DNA from: Larimichthys crocea
Lineage: Eukaryota; Chordata; Actinopteri; Sciaenidae
Assembly: GCF_000972845.2 (NCBI RefSeq)
Contig: NC_040018.1
Span: 4,365,022 to 4,429,021 of the forward strand
Length of the DNA: 64,000 bases
Reading direction: 5' to 3'
Shown one piece after another: positions 45,471 to 58,433 of the stretch. The number at the start of each line of letters is the position of its first letter. The stretch's first letter is position 1. The notes below the pieces were generated by a model. It was not told the origin of the DNA. It saw nothing but the letters and a program-made list of their open reading frames with translations, and searched no databases. Position numbers and translations under genes: made by a program.

Positions 45471-48400
45471 TATCCCAGATGTTGGTCATGGTAAGAGGAA
45501 GCACCTCTGTGTTAGTTCAGCTGAGCAGGGATCAGTTCTCTCAGTACATCTGTTTGTTTTATAATGCCACAAAGTTTGCATACTGTTGTTGTTAAATGCT
45601 CTAGGAGTGGCCATCAAATCTGGTCTGTTAAATCTCATAAAATCAAGTTTGATTAAGTCTAATGAACCAGTTTGTGGTGTTGTGTTCATATGTGGCACAT
45701 TTCTGTCATCTGGAACAAAACATAAATGCACAATAAGCTTCACAAAAGTAGTATTTATGTTGTTAAATATCGTATGTGTGTTTCTGTTGGGTACCAGCTT
45801 TTGGCTGACGGACGTTTATTTTGGACGCCTGTCACCACGGCTCACAGAGGTCGGTGCTTGTTTTGACTTTTGTTTCCTCTCCGTCAGATGAGAATAAGGT
45901 GTTTGATGGGGCCTCTGAGCTGCAGCTGGACTGCATGGTTGAGGAGAGCAGTGGAAGCGGCGCAATGAAGCACGACGGCCTGCTGTTGCTGGCCGACCTG
46001 TCCCACCCAGACGACTTCCCCCCCGTCCTCCCTCATAATGGCCCTTCACTGACCGAGATGAGCAGCCCTCTGGCGATAGAACCAAGCGACATAAAGCTTG
46101 ATCCAGCTTCAGGTGACACATCTGCCAGCACAGGTGAGAGATAAGTAGTTCAGCTTCAGGACTCATTTTTAATATTTTCTCTCCAAAACAGACATTACAG
46201 TACATTTGTTTTATTCAAAGTTGATTAATATTGAACGTGTTGTGTGTCTAAATTAACCACTGGAATTCCCCAGGTCTACAGAAATACACCCACCAGGGGT
46301 GAAGTTGATTGTATGAGCCGTTAGACTTAAAACTTATATCTTATAGGTCACACATTGTTAGACTATATGTTACTAAGGAATTTATTTATTATTTGGCATA
46401 TTTTTCAACTTTGTGTAATACTGGCCAAAACTCAGCACATGCTGGCTAATGTAAACCCTGTGTGTGTGTGTGTGTGTTCATGTATGCTTGTGTGTGTAAT
46501 TGGACTTGTGTGACAACTTCCACAGACCAGACCAAACAAGTATTTTTTTCTCCTCTTAATCTCAGACATGTCTTGACCCTTTTTATGCCACGATTGTCGC
46601 CATGTTTATTTCAGTTTAAAAGGTTCTTTGCAGAGTAAGCTTTTTAAATGAACAACCTAATGCAGTCCTTTACAGTAGCCCTGCACTTATTCTTGTTTTT
46701 ATGAAACTAGTGCACATTAATAGGGGTGTGGAGACGCTAATGCAGCTCACCACAAGTTACAGCCTTAAAAATAAATATGCATTTGAATGAATGATTACAC
46801 ACATACTGCGTTGTGGGGACATATTTCATGACTACGCTCATAAATACACACAATGCTTTCTGATGCACTACATGAACAGTTATAAAACATTATAGATGTA
46901 ACTTGTAATGAAATTTACCCAACAAGAGGCTGGCTGCTGGGCCTTATAACAGATTATGACGACTTATACTCACCTATACACTCACCTTAATAATCAACTG
47001 TAGTATGGACTCATAGTTTGCTATTATAGGCTATACAGTGTCACTGGTAGGCACACAAATTTGGTCTTGTAATTGTCTTCCAACTTAATAATAACTTAAG
47101 ACGCAGCTTACATTATTTTAAATGCATGAATATACGTCACACTTTACACCACCAATCAAACGTTATGAAGTATGCATTACTATAGATGCATCAATGTGTA
47201 CTTCACTGTACTTCACACATACAATGATAAATTGTCTGGACAGTAAGCCTCTAGTTTATAGCTAGTCAAGAGCATTCATAGGTCACATTTGTAATGTTTT
47301 ATGACTCTTTATATCAGAAAGCATTTTATGTGTTTATGTCATGAAGTCTAGCTATAAAGCATTATGAATGCCTCCATGACACTGGAGATGTGTGAAGAAT
47401 TAACATATCTTACACAACAAAATGAAAGCCTTTGAATTGGATCAGATTGTTAAAGATTGGACAATTGATTGCAAAATAATAAATACACTGAATGTATTTG
47501 ATTGTTTATTAGATACGAACTTAACGCTGAGCTTCTCAAAGGTTCACAGAACTCTTTAACTTTCATTTTTCTCAAAAAATGCAAATATTGTGAACTTGCA
47601 CGGCAGGAACAGGATGTGCGTGACTCTGAATTTCCATTGTCTATCTTACATTATGTACTTGCACATTTTGCATACAGGGCTGTCTGATTTATCTCTGTTG
47701 AGATAAGTACTCATCTTTTCTGGTAGACAGACGTTACCGATCCTCCAGCACACAGCAAATCTCTTGAAACCTTCTGCATACAAGCTGCTGCCTCAGAGGA
47801 TTTTCTTGACTGAAATTGTTGTATCGTTAATGCGGTTTATCCCATTTCATTTGTGTATAGATGGTCAGCCAGTGAAGAGAAAGAAGGGGCCTGCTCCGAA
47901 GATGCTTGGCAACGAGGTGTGCAGTGTATGCGGTGACAAGGCCTCCGGTTTTCATTACAATGTGTTGAGCTGCGAGGGCTGCAAGGGCTTCTTTCGACGC
48001 AGCGTTATTAAAAGTGCCCAGTACTCTTGCAAGAACAATGGCCGCTGTGAAATGGACATGTACATGCGCCGCAAGTGCCAGCAGTGTCGTCTGCGCAAGT
48101 GTCGGGAGGCGGGCATGCTGGAGCAGTGTGAGTGTCTGTATGACGAATAAATCCAAGATAGAGAAAAGTTATTTTCTCTGCAAATTGTCACGTGGGAATT
48201 TCAGCCAGAGTGAAAATGAAATGGAACATAAGTCAGACACTGTGTGAAGATGTGTGTCCCTTTTTGGCCTGTAGGTGTGCTGTCAGAGGAGCAAATCAGA
48301 CTGAAGAAGATGAAGAAGCAGCACGAGGAGGAAACAGCCCGCACGTCCACAGTGGTCACCCCCACCCCTCTACAGGAAACTGCCGCACTGGATCCACAGC

Positions 48401-50456
48401 AGCAGGAGATGATTGAGAAGCTGGTGGCCATGCAAAAGCAATGCAACAAGAGGTCTTTCCTCGACCGACCAAAAGTGACAGTAAGTGAATGTCTCAGAGG
48501 ATAGATGCGGCTTATTTTTGACCACTGTACTGTCTCTTATCTAACATGTAGTGGTTGGATTGCTGAACTCAGTAGGCCTACTTAACCTCTGACCGTAGAA
48601 AGAATGAGTCTTAATGGAGTTACTGTGGCTGCTGATGTGTGGTAGGTTTATTTAGAGTGAGATATTCTTAATCTCTGGGCAGAGTGTATTTGATTCGCTG
48701 TTCAGGTTTAAGATATTCTGTGTCTGCCGCTTTGCTGTGTCGAAAACATATTGGTGAAATGTTTACTCTGTGCTAACCAGTTCATACGTTTGCGTTTGCA
48801 TCCAACAGCCGTGGCCACAGAGTCAGGACTTGCAGAATCGTGAAGTGCGTCAGCAGCGGTTCGCCCATTTCACTGAACTAGCAATCATGTCGGTCCAGGA
48901 GATTGTGGATTTTGCGAAGCAGCTTCCTGGTTTCCTCGAGCTCACGAGGGAGGACCAGATCGCTCTACTGAAGACTTCTACCATTGAGGTTTGTCATGGT
49001 GCATCTCCGTATTGTTTCTCGTAGCTGTAGCTTTAATTTAGAAATGTTTACAAGTGAATAACACAGTAAATAACAGTGGAGTTGTTTTATAAAAATATGG
49101 CAGTAAGGACATAATTCTTCTGCAGTTTTAGTAGACAAGAAGATACGGGGAGTAGACATTTTACTTTTCAGCAATGCTGTTGTGAAAACTTAGTTGCTAC
49201 AATATAACTTTGACAACTTCTTTGAATATTTCTGTATCCGTTTGGCTGTATATTTAATATTCCACTCACCCTGATGTGTTTCCCTTCCTCAGATTATGTT
49301 GCTCGAGACATCTCGGCGGTACAATCCTGCTATTGATAGCATTACGTTTTTGAAGGATTTCAGCTATAATAAGGAGGATTTCGCCAAAGCAGGTGCACTT
49401 TCTTTTTTATGGAAGATATGAATGTTCAGTGTCATTTGAGCAGATTTCCTGTATTCCATTTGGTTTAAATGCTGTTTTAAGTATGAGCAGACTTTCAGAG
49501 TGTCAGATGTTTTGTCTCAATGTAAATAGATTTTTTTTGTTACCCATTAATATCTTAAACTATTGCAACACCAGATATAAATTACATCATATGAAACTGT
49601 GACAAAAAGGTATATAAAAAGCAACATTTGCTGCTTTCTCTTCACTGTTCCCAATAATTGCGCTCCTGCTGAAGAAACCCTGAGGCTGCACCACATTCTT
49701 TAAAGTAACTTTTGTTTCCTTGTCCCTCTCTCATCTCTCTTCTCAGGTCTTCAGTTTGAGTTTATCAATCCCATCTTTGAGTTCTCAAAAGGAATGAACG
49801 ACCTGCATCTAGACGAGGCCGAGTACGCCCTGCTCATTGCCATCAACATCTTTTCTGCAGGTCAGATTTCAAAGTGAATCCTCAGCATACAGAGGTCAAA
49901 ACGAAAACGTAAAGAGATTAACGGTTTTGTGTTTGTTTCGTTTTGGCAAACTCTGTTTAGATCGGCCAAACGTGCAGGATCATGATCTGGTTGAGAGGCT
50001 ACAGCAACCTTATGTGGACGCCCTGCGCTCTTATATCATGATAAAGAGACCAAATGTAAGTGCCCGACAGCGTGTCAGCATAACCTGGTTGTCGTCGTCA
50101 CAACAAGCACACTGGGTCAAGAGCAGTCCATCAAGAACTAGATTAGAAAAGCCATTAAAGTTTTTATTTTCCTGCAGCCTCTGAATATGTGAGCCACATA
50201 ACTTGAACTGAAAAAAGAGCTACAGTTTGACATTATAAATCATTCCAGACATGTTGCAGAAGCTCCTCACCTAGTACTGTTTCTAAAAATGTTTCAATGG
50301 TTTCCTCAGGATCACTTGATGTTTCCCCGTATGCTGATGAAGCTGGTGAGCCTTCGTACACTAAGTAGTGTCCACTCGGAGCAGGTTTTTGCCCTTCGCC
50401 TCCAGGACAAGAAGCTTCCCCCGCTGCTCTCTGAAATCTGGGATGTCAACGAGTGA
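45448..50456 (+). CDS. nr1h3: Liver X receptor alpha (nuclear receptor NR1H3)
   Basis: Encodes an oxysterol-activated nuclear transcription factor that binds DR4 elements as a heterodimer with RXR and controls cholesterol efflux and lipogenic genes. Nine coding exons (45448-45490, 45888-46133, 47861-48127, 48275-48480, 48809-48988, 49293-49392, 49747-49860, 49961-50055, 50310-50456) total 1398 bases, 465 residues, with all phases consistent. The start [14 protein letters not shown] lies in a tiny first coding exon. The DNA-binding domain runs from Cys117 to about Cys177, with both four-cysteine fingers and P-box CEGCKG at 134-139. The hinge has [16 protein letters not shown], an LXR hallmark. 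The ligand-binding domain occupies about 255-465 and includes [20 protein letters not shown]. It ends in the AF-2 helix [10 protein letters not shown]. An overlapping upstream ORF may modulate translation. No breaks were seen. LXR-beta is less likely: ray-finned fish keep the alpha type and the downstream synteny fits NR1H3. Confidence 0.96.
46134..47860 (+). other. nr1h3: nr1h3 intron between N-terminal and DNA-binding exons
   Basis: A 1.73-kb intron with donor CAG|GTGAGA and acceptor TGTATAG|ATGG. It holds a short (TG)n run at about 46459-46476 and otherwise AT-rich DNA. No extra exon was found; open frames such as 47502-47687 lack splice-consistent borders. Confidence 0.6.
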
Positions 50457-51514
50457 CTGCAAACCTGATGTCACGCACCGGTGGCTTTATGAAGCCCGAG
50501 ACAGACACGACATCGAGCAGGGACACTGACTCCTTTTCTGCCCATCTGGTCAGGGATTGGTTAAAGCGTTGAAGTTTTTTTTGTTTGTTTGTTTGTTCCC
50601 TGGTGGGAGGAGAGCGTCATTGCTCTTCGCTCTCAGACTGACTGCTAAATGGTTTCGTGTTCATAAGGAGAAACATGAACACCTAGTTTTCTTTGAGCAT
50701 TTTTGTTCTTTTCGTGTAGATGCTGACATGATTATGGCGATATTAAATACCAGCATCCGGCTCTTTAGCCGGTTATCTCTGATTTAATATTTGTTTAAAG
50801 TTATGTCGATCTCTAATGCGGTTCTATACTCATCCTCTTAAGAATTATAATGAGAAATTTCTGTGCAGGTCTTGTCTGCGGCTGTGTCAAACATTAGAAT
50901 GACAGCTGCATATTGAGTTGAAATAGTGATTTTTGCAGTCATGCAACAGGAGGAGATGGATAAGCATGAGTGGACCCATATTCACTTTATTGATGTTAGG
51001 GGTTGGACGGTAGGCCATCTGGTTTGTATTGTGCATTGTGGTATGGCAACACATAGTTTGTGTTCATGGTGGAATAAGTGCAGAAAAGGTTGGTGTAGTC
51101 GCTCAGGTAAAGTAATGTGAAGTAGACCTCTGGGAATTGGAGGCTTCTTTAATTTCTATTAGATGACTTCTTCCATTTTGCATAAGGGACCCTTTTGGTC
51201 ATTTATAGATGCCCATTAACGTTCATGTAAATTGTATATTTATTTTCACGAGAAATCTGTATAGCGTGCACACATAAAGCTTATCCACGAGATTGTACAA
51301 TCACATACTAACGCACAAGAAAGTGAACCTCTGCAGGTGACTGGCAGACTGCGCCCTCATTTATAGGAAATGGTGATGTGACTAAATATCTTTTTTTTAA
51401 TTATTATTATTTTTTTATTTACTGGCTGGCACTGGTACCTTTTTGAAAAAGAAGGTGGTGTCTTCAAATTCCATGTAAAGATTAAACTATCACCTGTGCC
51501 CCTCCTTTTGAATG

Positions 51515-51520
51515 AATAAA
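51515..51520 (+). terminator. nr1h3: Proximal nr1h3 polyadenylation signal
   Basis: AATAAA lies 1.06 kb after the stop codon, within GAATGAATAAAAACCC. It would yield a short 3' UTR lacking the downstream MITE. Confidence 0.45.
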
Positions 51521-52593
51521 AACCCATCCAGACAAAGTTGTACTCTTAAATCAAATTAGAAAGATTGTCTCATTCACATCTTATCCGTCTGTGACATGTC
51601 CTTTTGATTAATTTCATTTCAAAGCAGCACAGTTATTTTTTATATTTTTTGTTCTTTAATAAGCATTTTAAAGGTGACAGATATGTATAAGTAACATACA
51701 TGTAGTCTGGACAGGATGTAGAGATGTCACAGCCTTTTATTTTTGATAATATACTGTATGAATGAGACTGAGGAAAAGCTGTATAGATGAATATCCGGTG
51801 GAAAACTTAACTTGATTTAAAAGTCCACCATAGTCCAGAGTTTTAACAAGTCCACAACAACAACAGCTTTAACTGGTCAGACTCTGGAAAGCCTCACAAA
51901 AAAAAAAAAAGCAAACCAAAATCTTTATTAACAGGGAGCAGAGAACGACAGGAAATGACACATTAACATTGTATGTTATGACAAACTTAAGAGATTTAGA
52001 TGTTTATATTCATGTTGTGTTTTCCATGCATTTTCCTGTGCAGTGTAAACTTGAAATGCGTTCATGGATGATAAAGTAACGTCGATGCAAATTCAGAATT
52101 GTGACGTTTTATTCTCTCTTCATGCTCTGAGGGCTGAAAACTGGACGACACAATGCCACTGCAGCCCTGTTTTTGTTTTTTTAATTTAAGAAATTAAAAT
52201 CAGGCATTTACACATGATTGTAATTCTTTAAACCCTTCTCAGTTGCAATTTCTTGGCTTTTAATTAATAAAATTTTATTTAACAGCTTACATGTTACATG
52301 ATTCTTCACATAAACACTGATATACTTTGGATTCCTTCACATTTAGATGAAAGCACTCACTCAGTTATGGATCTAATGTGTTTTTGTATTTCTGTGTTGC
52401 ACTTGTTTTTTTTTTTTTGTTTTTTTTCATACTTCATCCACCACCATGTCTGTATTGCGTAATGTTTTTGTTAAAATGAATCACCTGCTATGGATCTCCC
52501 AGATGGTCGAACCATGTTTTTAAAAAACAAGTCATGTTTCACAACAGACATTTTGCCTTGTCACAGTAGGAAAAGCACAATAACACCTAACAC

Positions 52594-52626
<33 letters not shown>

Positions 52627-52628
52627 TT

Positions 52629-52853
52629 AAAGGTCCAGTGTGTAAGATTTAAGAGGCTTTCTTTTTCAGGACTTTCTTTACTGGACTATGTTTTCATTAT
52701 AATCCCCTGAATATGAAAAGTTTTACAGTAGCTCATAACGGATAAACCACTGGCTCCAATATATCTCTTATGTTTGTTTTTATTATTTTTTATTCTTCGC
52801 ATGTAGTTTCTCCCTCACGTTGGAAAAGGAAATCCTACACGCTGGACCTTTTT
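52629..52853. mobile_element. MITE with 22-bp terminal inverted repeats
   Basis: The ends AAAGGTCCAGTGTGTAAGAT and, inverted, AAAGGTCCAGCGTGTAGGAT pair at about 20 of 22 positions over 225 bases. I recognise this terminal sequence as a very common teleost MITE. It has no transposase frame. It lies inside the candidate long 3' UTR of nr1h3, so transcripts reaching the distal end would contain a short hairpin-forming pair. Confidence 0.8.
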
Positions 52854-54226
52854 AATGTCTCGATTGCATTCTAGTGTCACAGTAAGATGTGGAGGCAGTT
52901 AGCCACCATGCACAACAGCAGAAACGTTATTAATTGTATTATTTACACATGCTTCTCCTATTGTGACATGTTAAACGATCTTACATGATTGCACAGAAGA
53001 AGGGGTACAACAGTACTAATGGTAAAATTATAAACTGGTAAGTTTAATACTGAGGCTGTATTTGCCATTCATTTCATGATGTATTGATGAAATTATTACA
53101 ATTTTTTTTATGTTTCATTGTGTTGATTAAATGATCTAACTGGAGCAGTAGACTATAATTTACAGCTCCTGCCTGGTGCATCTTTGACCTGGCTCGATAA
53201 ACACTGGTGTGACCTCTTATACCATAAGATAAAAGACAACACACAGTGAGCTCCACCTGTTGGTTGGTTGGTTGAATGAATACAAACAAATGGATGTTTT
53301 TCTTCCACTTTCTTCATTGTGTTAACAGTGGTACAGTATGTTCTTGAGTCTGCAGGATCATCACAGAAACAATAGCAAGCCAGGGTGTTTTTCTTCCTTT
53401 CCCCCGACAAAAAAACAAAACAAAAACCTTGACAAAAAGCTGCTGTTATGTAATTGTTTTCTACTACTGGAAGCAGTGGTGGTCCAGTTACACAAGACAA
53501 CATGAAGAGTGTACTCTCATCTTTAGCTGTATTGTGTTGCGATTACTGATTTCAGACTAAATTCACACTCAAGTTAAACATTTCCTGACCATGTTCTGTA
53601 TCTAGCCTTTTCCCCTTCCCTCTCAAAATTTGATTTACTTTTTTATTCATGCTTTAAAAGTGGGAACATTTCTTAATGATTTTTTCTTCCGACCCTTTAG
53701 TAATGTATTTGATGCTTTTCTTTTTGACAGATGGATCGATATTAAAAAGAAGCAGATTAATGAAGGAAGTGTGCAGAGGTTTGAAACCATACCAGTCGGG
53801 TTTTTTTTTCAGGTGCAAAACTTTCTTTTGGGGTCCCTTTTGCAATGAAATGTGAAGTTTGCTTTTGATACTTTTTTGGCTTGCTGCTTGTAGGATATCT
53901 TTAGCCAAAGGCTAACCATCGAGTTTGAACGTTGCCTTTGTAATATTGGGGTGAATTTTAACCGAATCATCGGTCAACTGACAGATATGTGCTGAATGAG
54001 CAATCAGTTGTTGGCTCTCAAATCTTTGTTTCTTAGTGTACATGTCATGTTAATGCCGTAGGTATCAAGTTTAATTGTATTGTATATATGGTAGCTGTCA
54101 TCTCTGATCTCACTTAATTTCTCTCTTCAAAGGGTGACACTGTAAACATTATTGATATATAGAAATGCAAACCTATTTTAATACTTGTAACTCCTGAAGA
54201 CCTTCTGTTTTGTATGTACAGTATAA

Positions 54227-54232
54227 ATTAAA
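54227..54232 (+). terminator. nr1h3: Distal nr1h3 polyadenylation signal
   Basis: ATTAAA is preceded by T-rich DNA and followed after about 20 bases by GTGCTGACATGTTTGG and TGTT-rich sequence, a plausible cleavage and downstream element. Confidence 0.45.
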
Positions 54233-55185
54233 GCTATGCCGTAGTGCTGACATGTTTGGAATGAAACTCGTTTGTTGGCCCGTGTTCTTTATGTGCTGAT
54301 GTTCAGGGACCTCAGTAATTGTCTACACTCTCTCTCAGATTTATTTGATATTTAAATGGAAACACCTGCCAGCCTTGGTTTATTTGTTGGAGAGTGAAAC
54401 ATTTCTATTACTGATTCAGCTCACTTTGCTTATTGAGGCTATTAAACTATCAATATATACATATTTTATAAGCTGAAATAATATGTACGCCTAAGTGTTT
54501 GGTAGATTTTCATAGATGACGCGTTCAAGTTGCCCCTTGAAGTTATAGTAAGAGTTCATAGAGGATGATGATACGAAACATATGAGATACTAACACAATA
54601 TATAGCTTTGAATCTGTATAATAATGTTAGATAAAACACAGAAACATCTGTATAGACCACATTTTACAACAACAAACAAACATTTAGTTCGGATGGCTGC
54701 ATAGTGTCTTCTAACCACCACAATGCAGCAGAATCAGTAACACATGGTATTTTATTCCACGCTTTCTTCTTACTTGTCAAAATGTGGAGCCTACAAAACA
54801 GAGATGAGACGTGGGCTATAAAGTCATTTCATTTCATTTTCAAACTTCAAAACTAGTCTTGAGTCCTAAAAGATGTCATGCGGCTTCCTCTGGAGTCACA
54901 TAAGGTTATTTCACATTATTATGCAGCAAGAGTGCATGCCCTGACTTTGATGTGCAAAATCAGTGGAGGTTAACCTCTAAATTTCCTCTGTTCCTGTTCC
55001 TATTTTATTTTTATTTTTTTCATCATTTGAGCACTGGATTGAACTAATGTCCAACGTAGTTAGCTCTGAATGAGTCAGCACACAAAGACTTATTGATGAA
55101 AACATGCAGTCCATTCTTGGACCAGATCAACAACAGACATTGTCCAAGAACTGATCTCATATTACACACTGCAATTGTCAACTGA

Positions 55186-55731
55186 TACACCTGAAATAAT
55201 GTGAGTATTTTTAGAGTATAATGGTTTATGCTGCACCGAAAGCCCAACTCTAAACTCACAGCTACTTTTGACAGAAACACTGGGTGTAGTCGAGCTCTTA
55301 CAGACATTTTAAACCATGTTTCATAGTGAAATCTGCAGTGCACGGTAGATGACGTATTTGTCCTGTTTGGCCATTTGTCATTGTTTTATTGGGCTGTTTA
55401 TACACGTCAGATTCGACTTGGGTTCACTGAATGAAGAGTATTTTTGGTTTACGTTGCTCTGAAAGCTCAACTCCAAACTCACCACTACTTTATTGACTGT
55501 GAGTGACAGAAACACTGGGTGTAGCTGGGCTTTTACGGACATTTTAAACCATGTTTAATAGTGTAGATGTTGTATTTGTCATGTGTGACTATAAGTCATT
55601 GAATTAATGGGCTGTATATACACAAATAAAATTTTTATTTCAGGCTCAATTAAATTGATTTCATCTTGTTTTGAGTCATGATTCATTACAACATCTGGCA
55701 GCAGGATGATGTGGGCTTCATTCATTCATTC
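55186..55731 (+). repeat. Left arm of a ~550-bp inverted repeat
   Basis: From TACACCTGAAATAATGTGAG to GATGTGGGCTTCATTCATTC this block matches the reverse complement of 58434-58980 along nearly its whole length, with scattered mismatches. Within the arm two diverged direct units (about 55230-55440 and 55455-55620) share AAACACTGGGTGTAG and ACATTTTAAACCATGTTT, so the arm itself arose by an older tandem duplication. Confidence 0.9.
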
Positions 55732-55786
55732 AATAACTCCTCATTGTCCCTTTACCTTGCACAATGGACGACCGTCTCTTCAGTGT

Positions 55787-55787
<1 letters not shown>

Positions 55788-55834
<47 letters not shown>
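55788..55834. repeat. (TA)n microsatellite
   Basis: About 23 uninterrupted TA units, about 55 bases inside the left arm of the inverted repeat. Confidence 0.95.
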
Positions 55835-55841
<7 letters not shown>

Positions 55842-56041
55842 TGCAGTATCTATGTACTGTTTTTGTCTTATTATTTTCATATTCTAAATATTTATTATTA
55901 TTTATTCATTTGATTTTGAGATTGATAAGGATGGGGTGTCAGAATGGTGCTCAGAATTGTTCCTGTAAACTCTGATGAAATATTGGACCCACATATCTAT
56001 TAAAACAAACAAACAAAAAAACTCTGTAATAATAATATCAT

Positions 56042-57195
56042 GCTTGCAGTTTACTCAATACCAATTTTGTCATATTTTTTAATTCTCACAAATGATTTTG
56101 ATGAAAAATGTCAATTATTATGACAAAAAATTGGCAGACCCCCTGCAGTACCTCTGTGGACCCCTTAGGGATCATGGACCCCTGGTTGAAGACCCCTGGT
56201 CTGTGCTGTGTACAAATACTAGTCATAATCTAGTACCAAATTTCAATCATTTTAGGTAATTTTAAATGTCATATATCAGAAGAATAAATGTAGTATTGGT
56301 ATTTATTGGTATTTTTGTTTTTTAAATGTCATAAATTAGAAGAATAAAGGTAGTATTGGTATTTGTATTTGTATTTTTGTATTTATTGGCTTGCAGTTTA
56401 CTCAATACCAATTTTGTCATATTTTTTAATTCTCACAAATGATTTTGATGAAAAATGTCAATTATTATGACAAAAAATTGGCAGACCCCCTGCAGTACCT
56501 CTGTGGACCCCTTAGGGATCATGGACCCCTGGTTGAAGACCCCTGGTCTATGCTGTGTACAAATACTAGTCATAATCTAGTACCAAATTTCAATCATTTT
56601 AGGTAACTTTAAATGTCATACATTAGAAGAATAAAGGTAGTATTGGTATTTATTGGTATATTTTTTGTATTTATTGGCTTGCAGTTTACTCAATACCAAT
56701 TTTGTTATATTTTTTAATTCTCAGAAATTATTTTGGTGAAAATCGTCAATTATTATGAAAAAAATTGACAGACCCCATGCAGTACCTCTGCGGACCCCCT
56801 AAGGGTCATGGACCCCTGGTCTATGCTGTGTACAAATACTAGTCATAATCTTGTACAAAATTTCCAAATTTCAATTATTTTAGGTAATTTTAAATGTCAT
56901 ACATTAGAAGAATAAAGGTAGTATTGGTATTTGTTGGTATTTTTGTATTTATTGTCTTGCAGTTTACTCAATACCAAATTGAAAATTGTTAGGACAAAAA
57001 ACACCAAATTTCAATTATTTTAGGTAATTTCAAATGTCATAAATTAGAAGAATAAAGGTAGTATTGGTATTTATGTATTTATTGTCTTGAAGTTTACTCA
57101 ATACCAAATTGAAAATTGTTATGACAAAAAACACCAAATTTCAATTATTTTAAATGTCATAAATTAGAAGAATAAAGGTAGTATTGGTATTTAAT
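56042..57195 (+). repeat. Decaying tandem array, five units
   Basis: Each unit begins CTTG(C/A)AGTTTACTCAATACC, at about 56043, 56391, 56678, 56957 and 57088, and ends with AGAAGAATAAAGGTAGTATT. The first two or three units also carry the middle block GCAGACCCCCTGCAGTACCT and GGATCATGGACCCCTGG. Units 4 and 5 have lost it, so unit length falls from about 350 to 130 bases. The middle block resembles the end of a fish hAT-like repeat. It is noncoding. Confidence 0.85.
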
Positions 57196-57559
57196 TTTGA
57201 CAGGGTTGTTTTCCTTTTAGAAACTTTAATGAATTAATACTTGCACAGTTTTGGGGTGGTGTAGAGGTGGCTATCAGATCATAACCCATGGGCCCCCACA
57301 TATGTTTTGCACGGCCCTGTTGGGCGATAAAACACGGTCAAATACCGCAAACAGTTCCTCCTGGTTACTGAATGAACTCCGAGCAGCACAGACGCAGACA
57401 GTATTCCCTGTAGGCAGCATTAAGTGGTTTTTCGTCAAGGCTTTTTTGTTTTTTGTTTTGTTTTTTTTGGTCGCTTCCGTCAGCTTGAGCTCCGAGTATG
57501 CGGAACTCCCTGCAGACGGTGATGATGAAGAGGATGTTGTGAAGGCAGGTTGTAACTGA

Positions 57560-57879
57560 CCGAGCCACCGTTCATCGAGCACGGAGAGAGAGAGGCGGAC
57601 GAAACATTTCGCATCATTTATTTAGGAAACTGCGAAGCAGTTGAGACGGAGAAGCAAAGCAAGCGAAACCTTTTTTTTTTTTTATTCTTTCCTCTTTCCT
57701 CTGTCGTCTAACGTTTCCAATGATAACACCGTGAGAACATGAACACCGCTGCCTCCCTTCCTCTGTGACCGAAGCGGGCGCACACCGCCCGGGCCGTCAT
57801 CATCAGCTGCTGCGGGGCTGGCTGACGGTTGACGGCGGTTAGCGGTTAGCGGCTAATCAGCTAAAAAAAAAAAAAGCAG
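57560..57879 (+). promoter_or_regulatory. GC-rich noncoding first exon of the next gene (madd candidate)
   Basis: A CpG-rich block (for example GACCGAAGCGGGCGCACACC and GCCCGGGCCGTCATC) ends in an ideal donor, GCAG|GTAAGG, at 57879/57880. No open frame runs across the donor with a recognisable start, so it is read as a 5' UTR exon on the plus strand. In human, NR1H3 is followed on the same strand by MADD (a Rab3 GEF/death-domain protein), which makes madd the likely gene. No madd coding sequence lies in the window to prove it. Confidence 0.45.
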
Positions 57880-58433
57880 GTAAGGATGTTATCGCTTCGC
57901 ACGCTTGTGCTATCATATACTATAATCTTAATATAAAATAATGTTGTGTTTTTAACTGTTTTTCGTCGCCGTTAACATTTGTCGGTTATTATTTAGATAA
58001 AACGGTCAAAGCTGCTGTTAGCAGCGGCTAGGTGGCTAACAGTAGCTAATCCAACCGTGACGTAGGAAACCGTGAAGCGAGAGGAGGATTTAGAGAGGGG
58101 ACATGACGGCCTGACAGCTCGGCATACATGTAAAATATGATAACACATCCATAACATACACGACCAGCTCTTTTTTTTTTTTTGGAGGTGTTAATGTTAT
58201 CCTCTAAAACTCCCTCCCTTCACCTTCGTTAGCTCATATGTGACACCGTTAAAATCATCTCTCACCCTCACCGCCTATAGCATCAGGTTTGCAGTTTGTA
58301 TTTAGTTTCACACAGTGTACGAAAAGCACGACTCGTGAGCTAAAAGGCAGCTGATTTAATTGTGCATGGGACTGAATGACGGTGAATTCATGAGATGGTG
58401 GGTCATGACATCAAGGTGAAGGGACATGGATGG

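Larger units (their letters stand above)
50457..54232 (+). other. nr1h3: nr1h3 3' UTR, probably long with two end sites
   Basis: No coding exon follows the stop codon. A proximal AATAAA lies at 51515-51520, and a distal ATTAAA at 54227-54232 sits just after TGTATGTACAGTATAA, the style of a true 3' end. The candidate long UTR is 3.8 kb, contains an (ATT)n run at about 52590-52625 and a MITE, and has many U-rich stretches. Which site is used cannot be told from sequence. Confidence 0.5.

Noticed and set aside
45816..46205. A 129-codon minus-strand frame
   Set aside because: It is antisense to the nr1h3 exon 45888-46133, which has proper splice borders and joins in phase to the receptor.
47827..48191. 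Minus-strand frames opposite the zinc-finger exon
   Set aside because: They are antisense shadows of the nr1h3 DNA-binding domain exon and have no features of their own.
56042..57195. Regularly spaced repeats considered as a CRISPR-like array
   Set aside because: Units are 130-350 bases, AT-rich, unequal, and set in a vertebrate genome. They are tandem transposon-type repeats, not short repeats with unique spacers.
57251..57582. Overlapping plus and minus frames of about 100 codons near the GC-rich exon
   Set aside because: No family resemblance. The plus frame ends before the splice donor at 57879, and the minus frame has no splice or promoter context.
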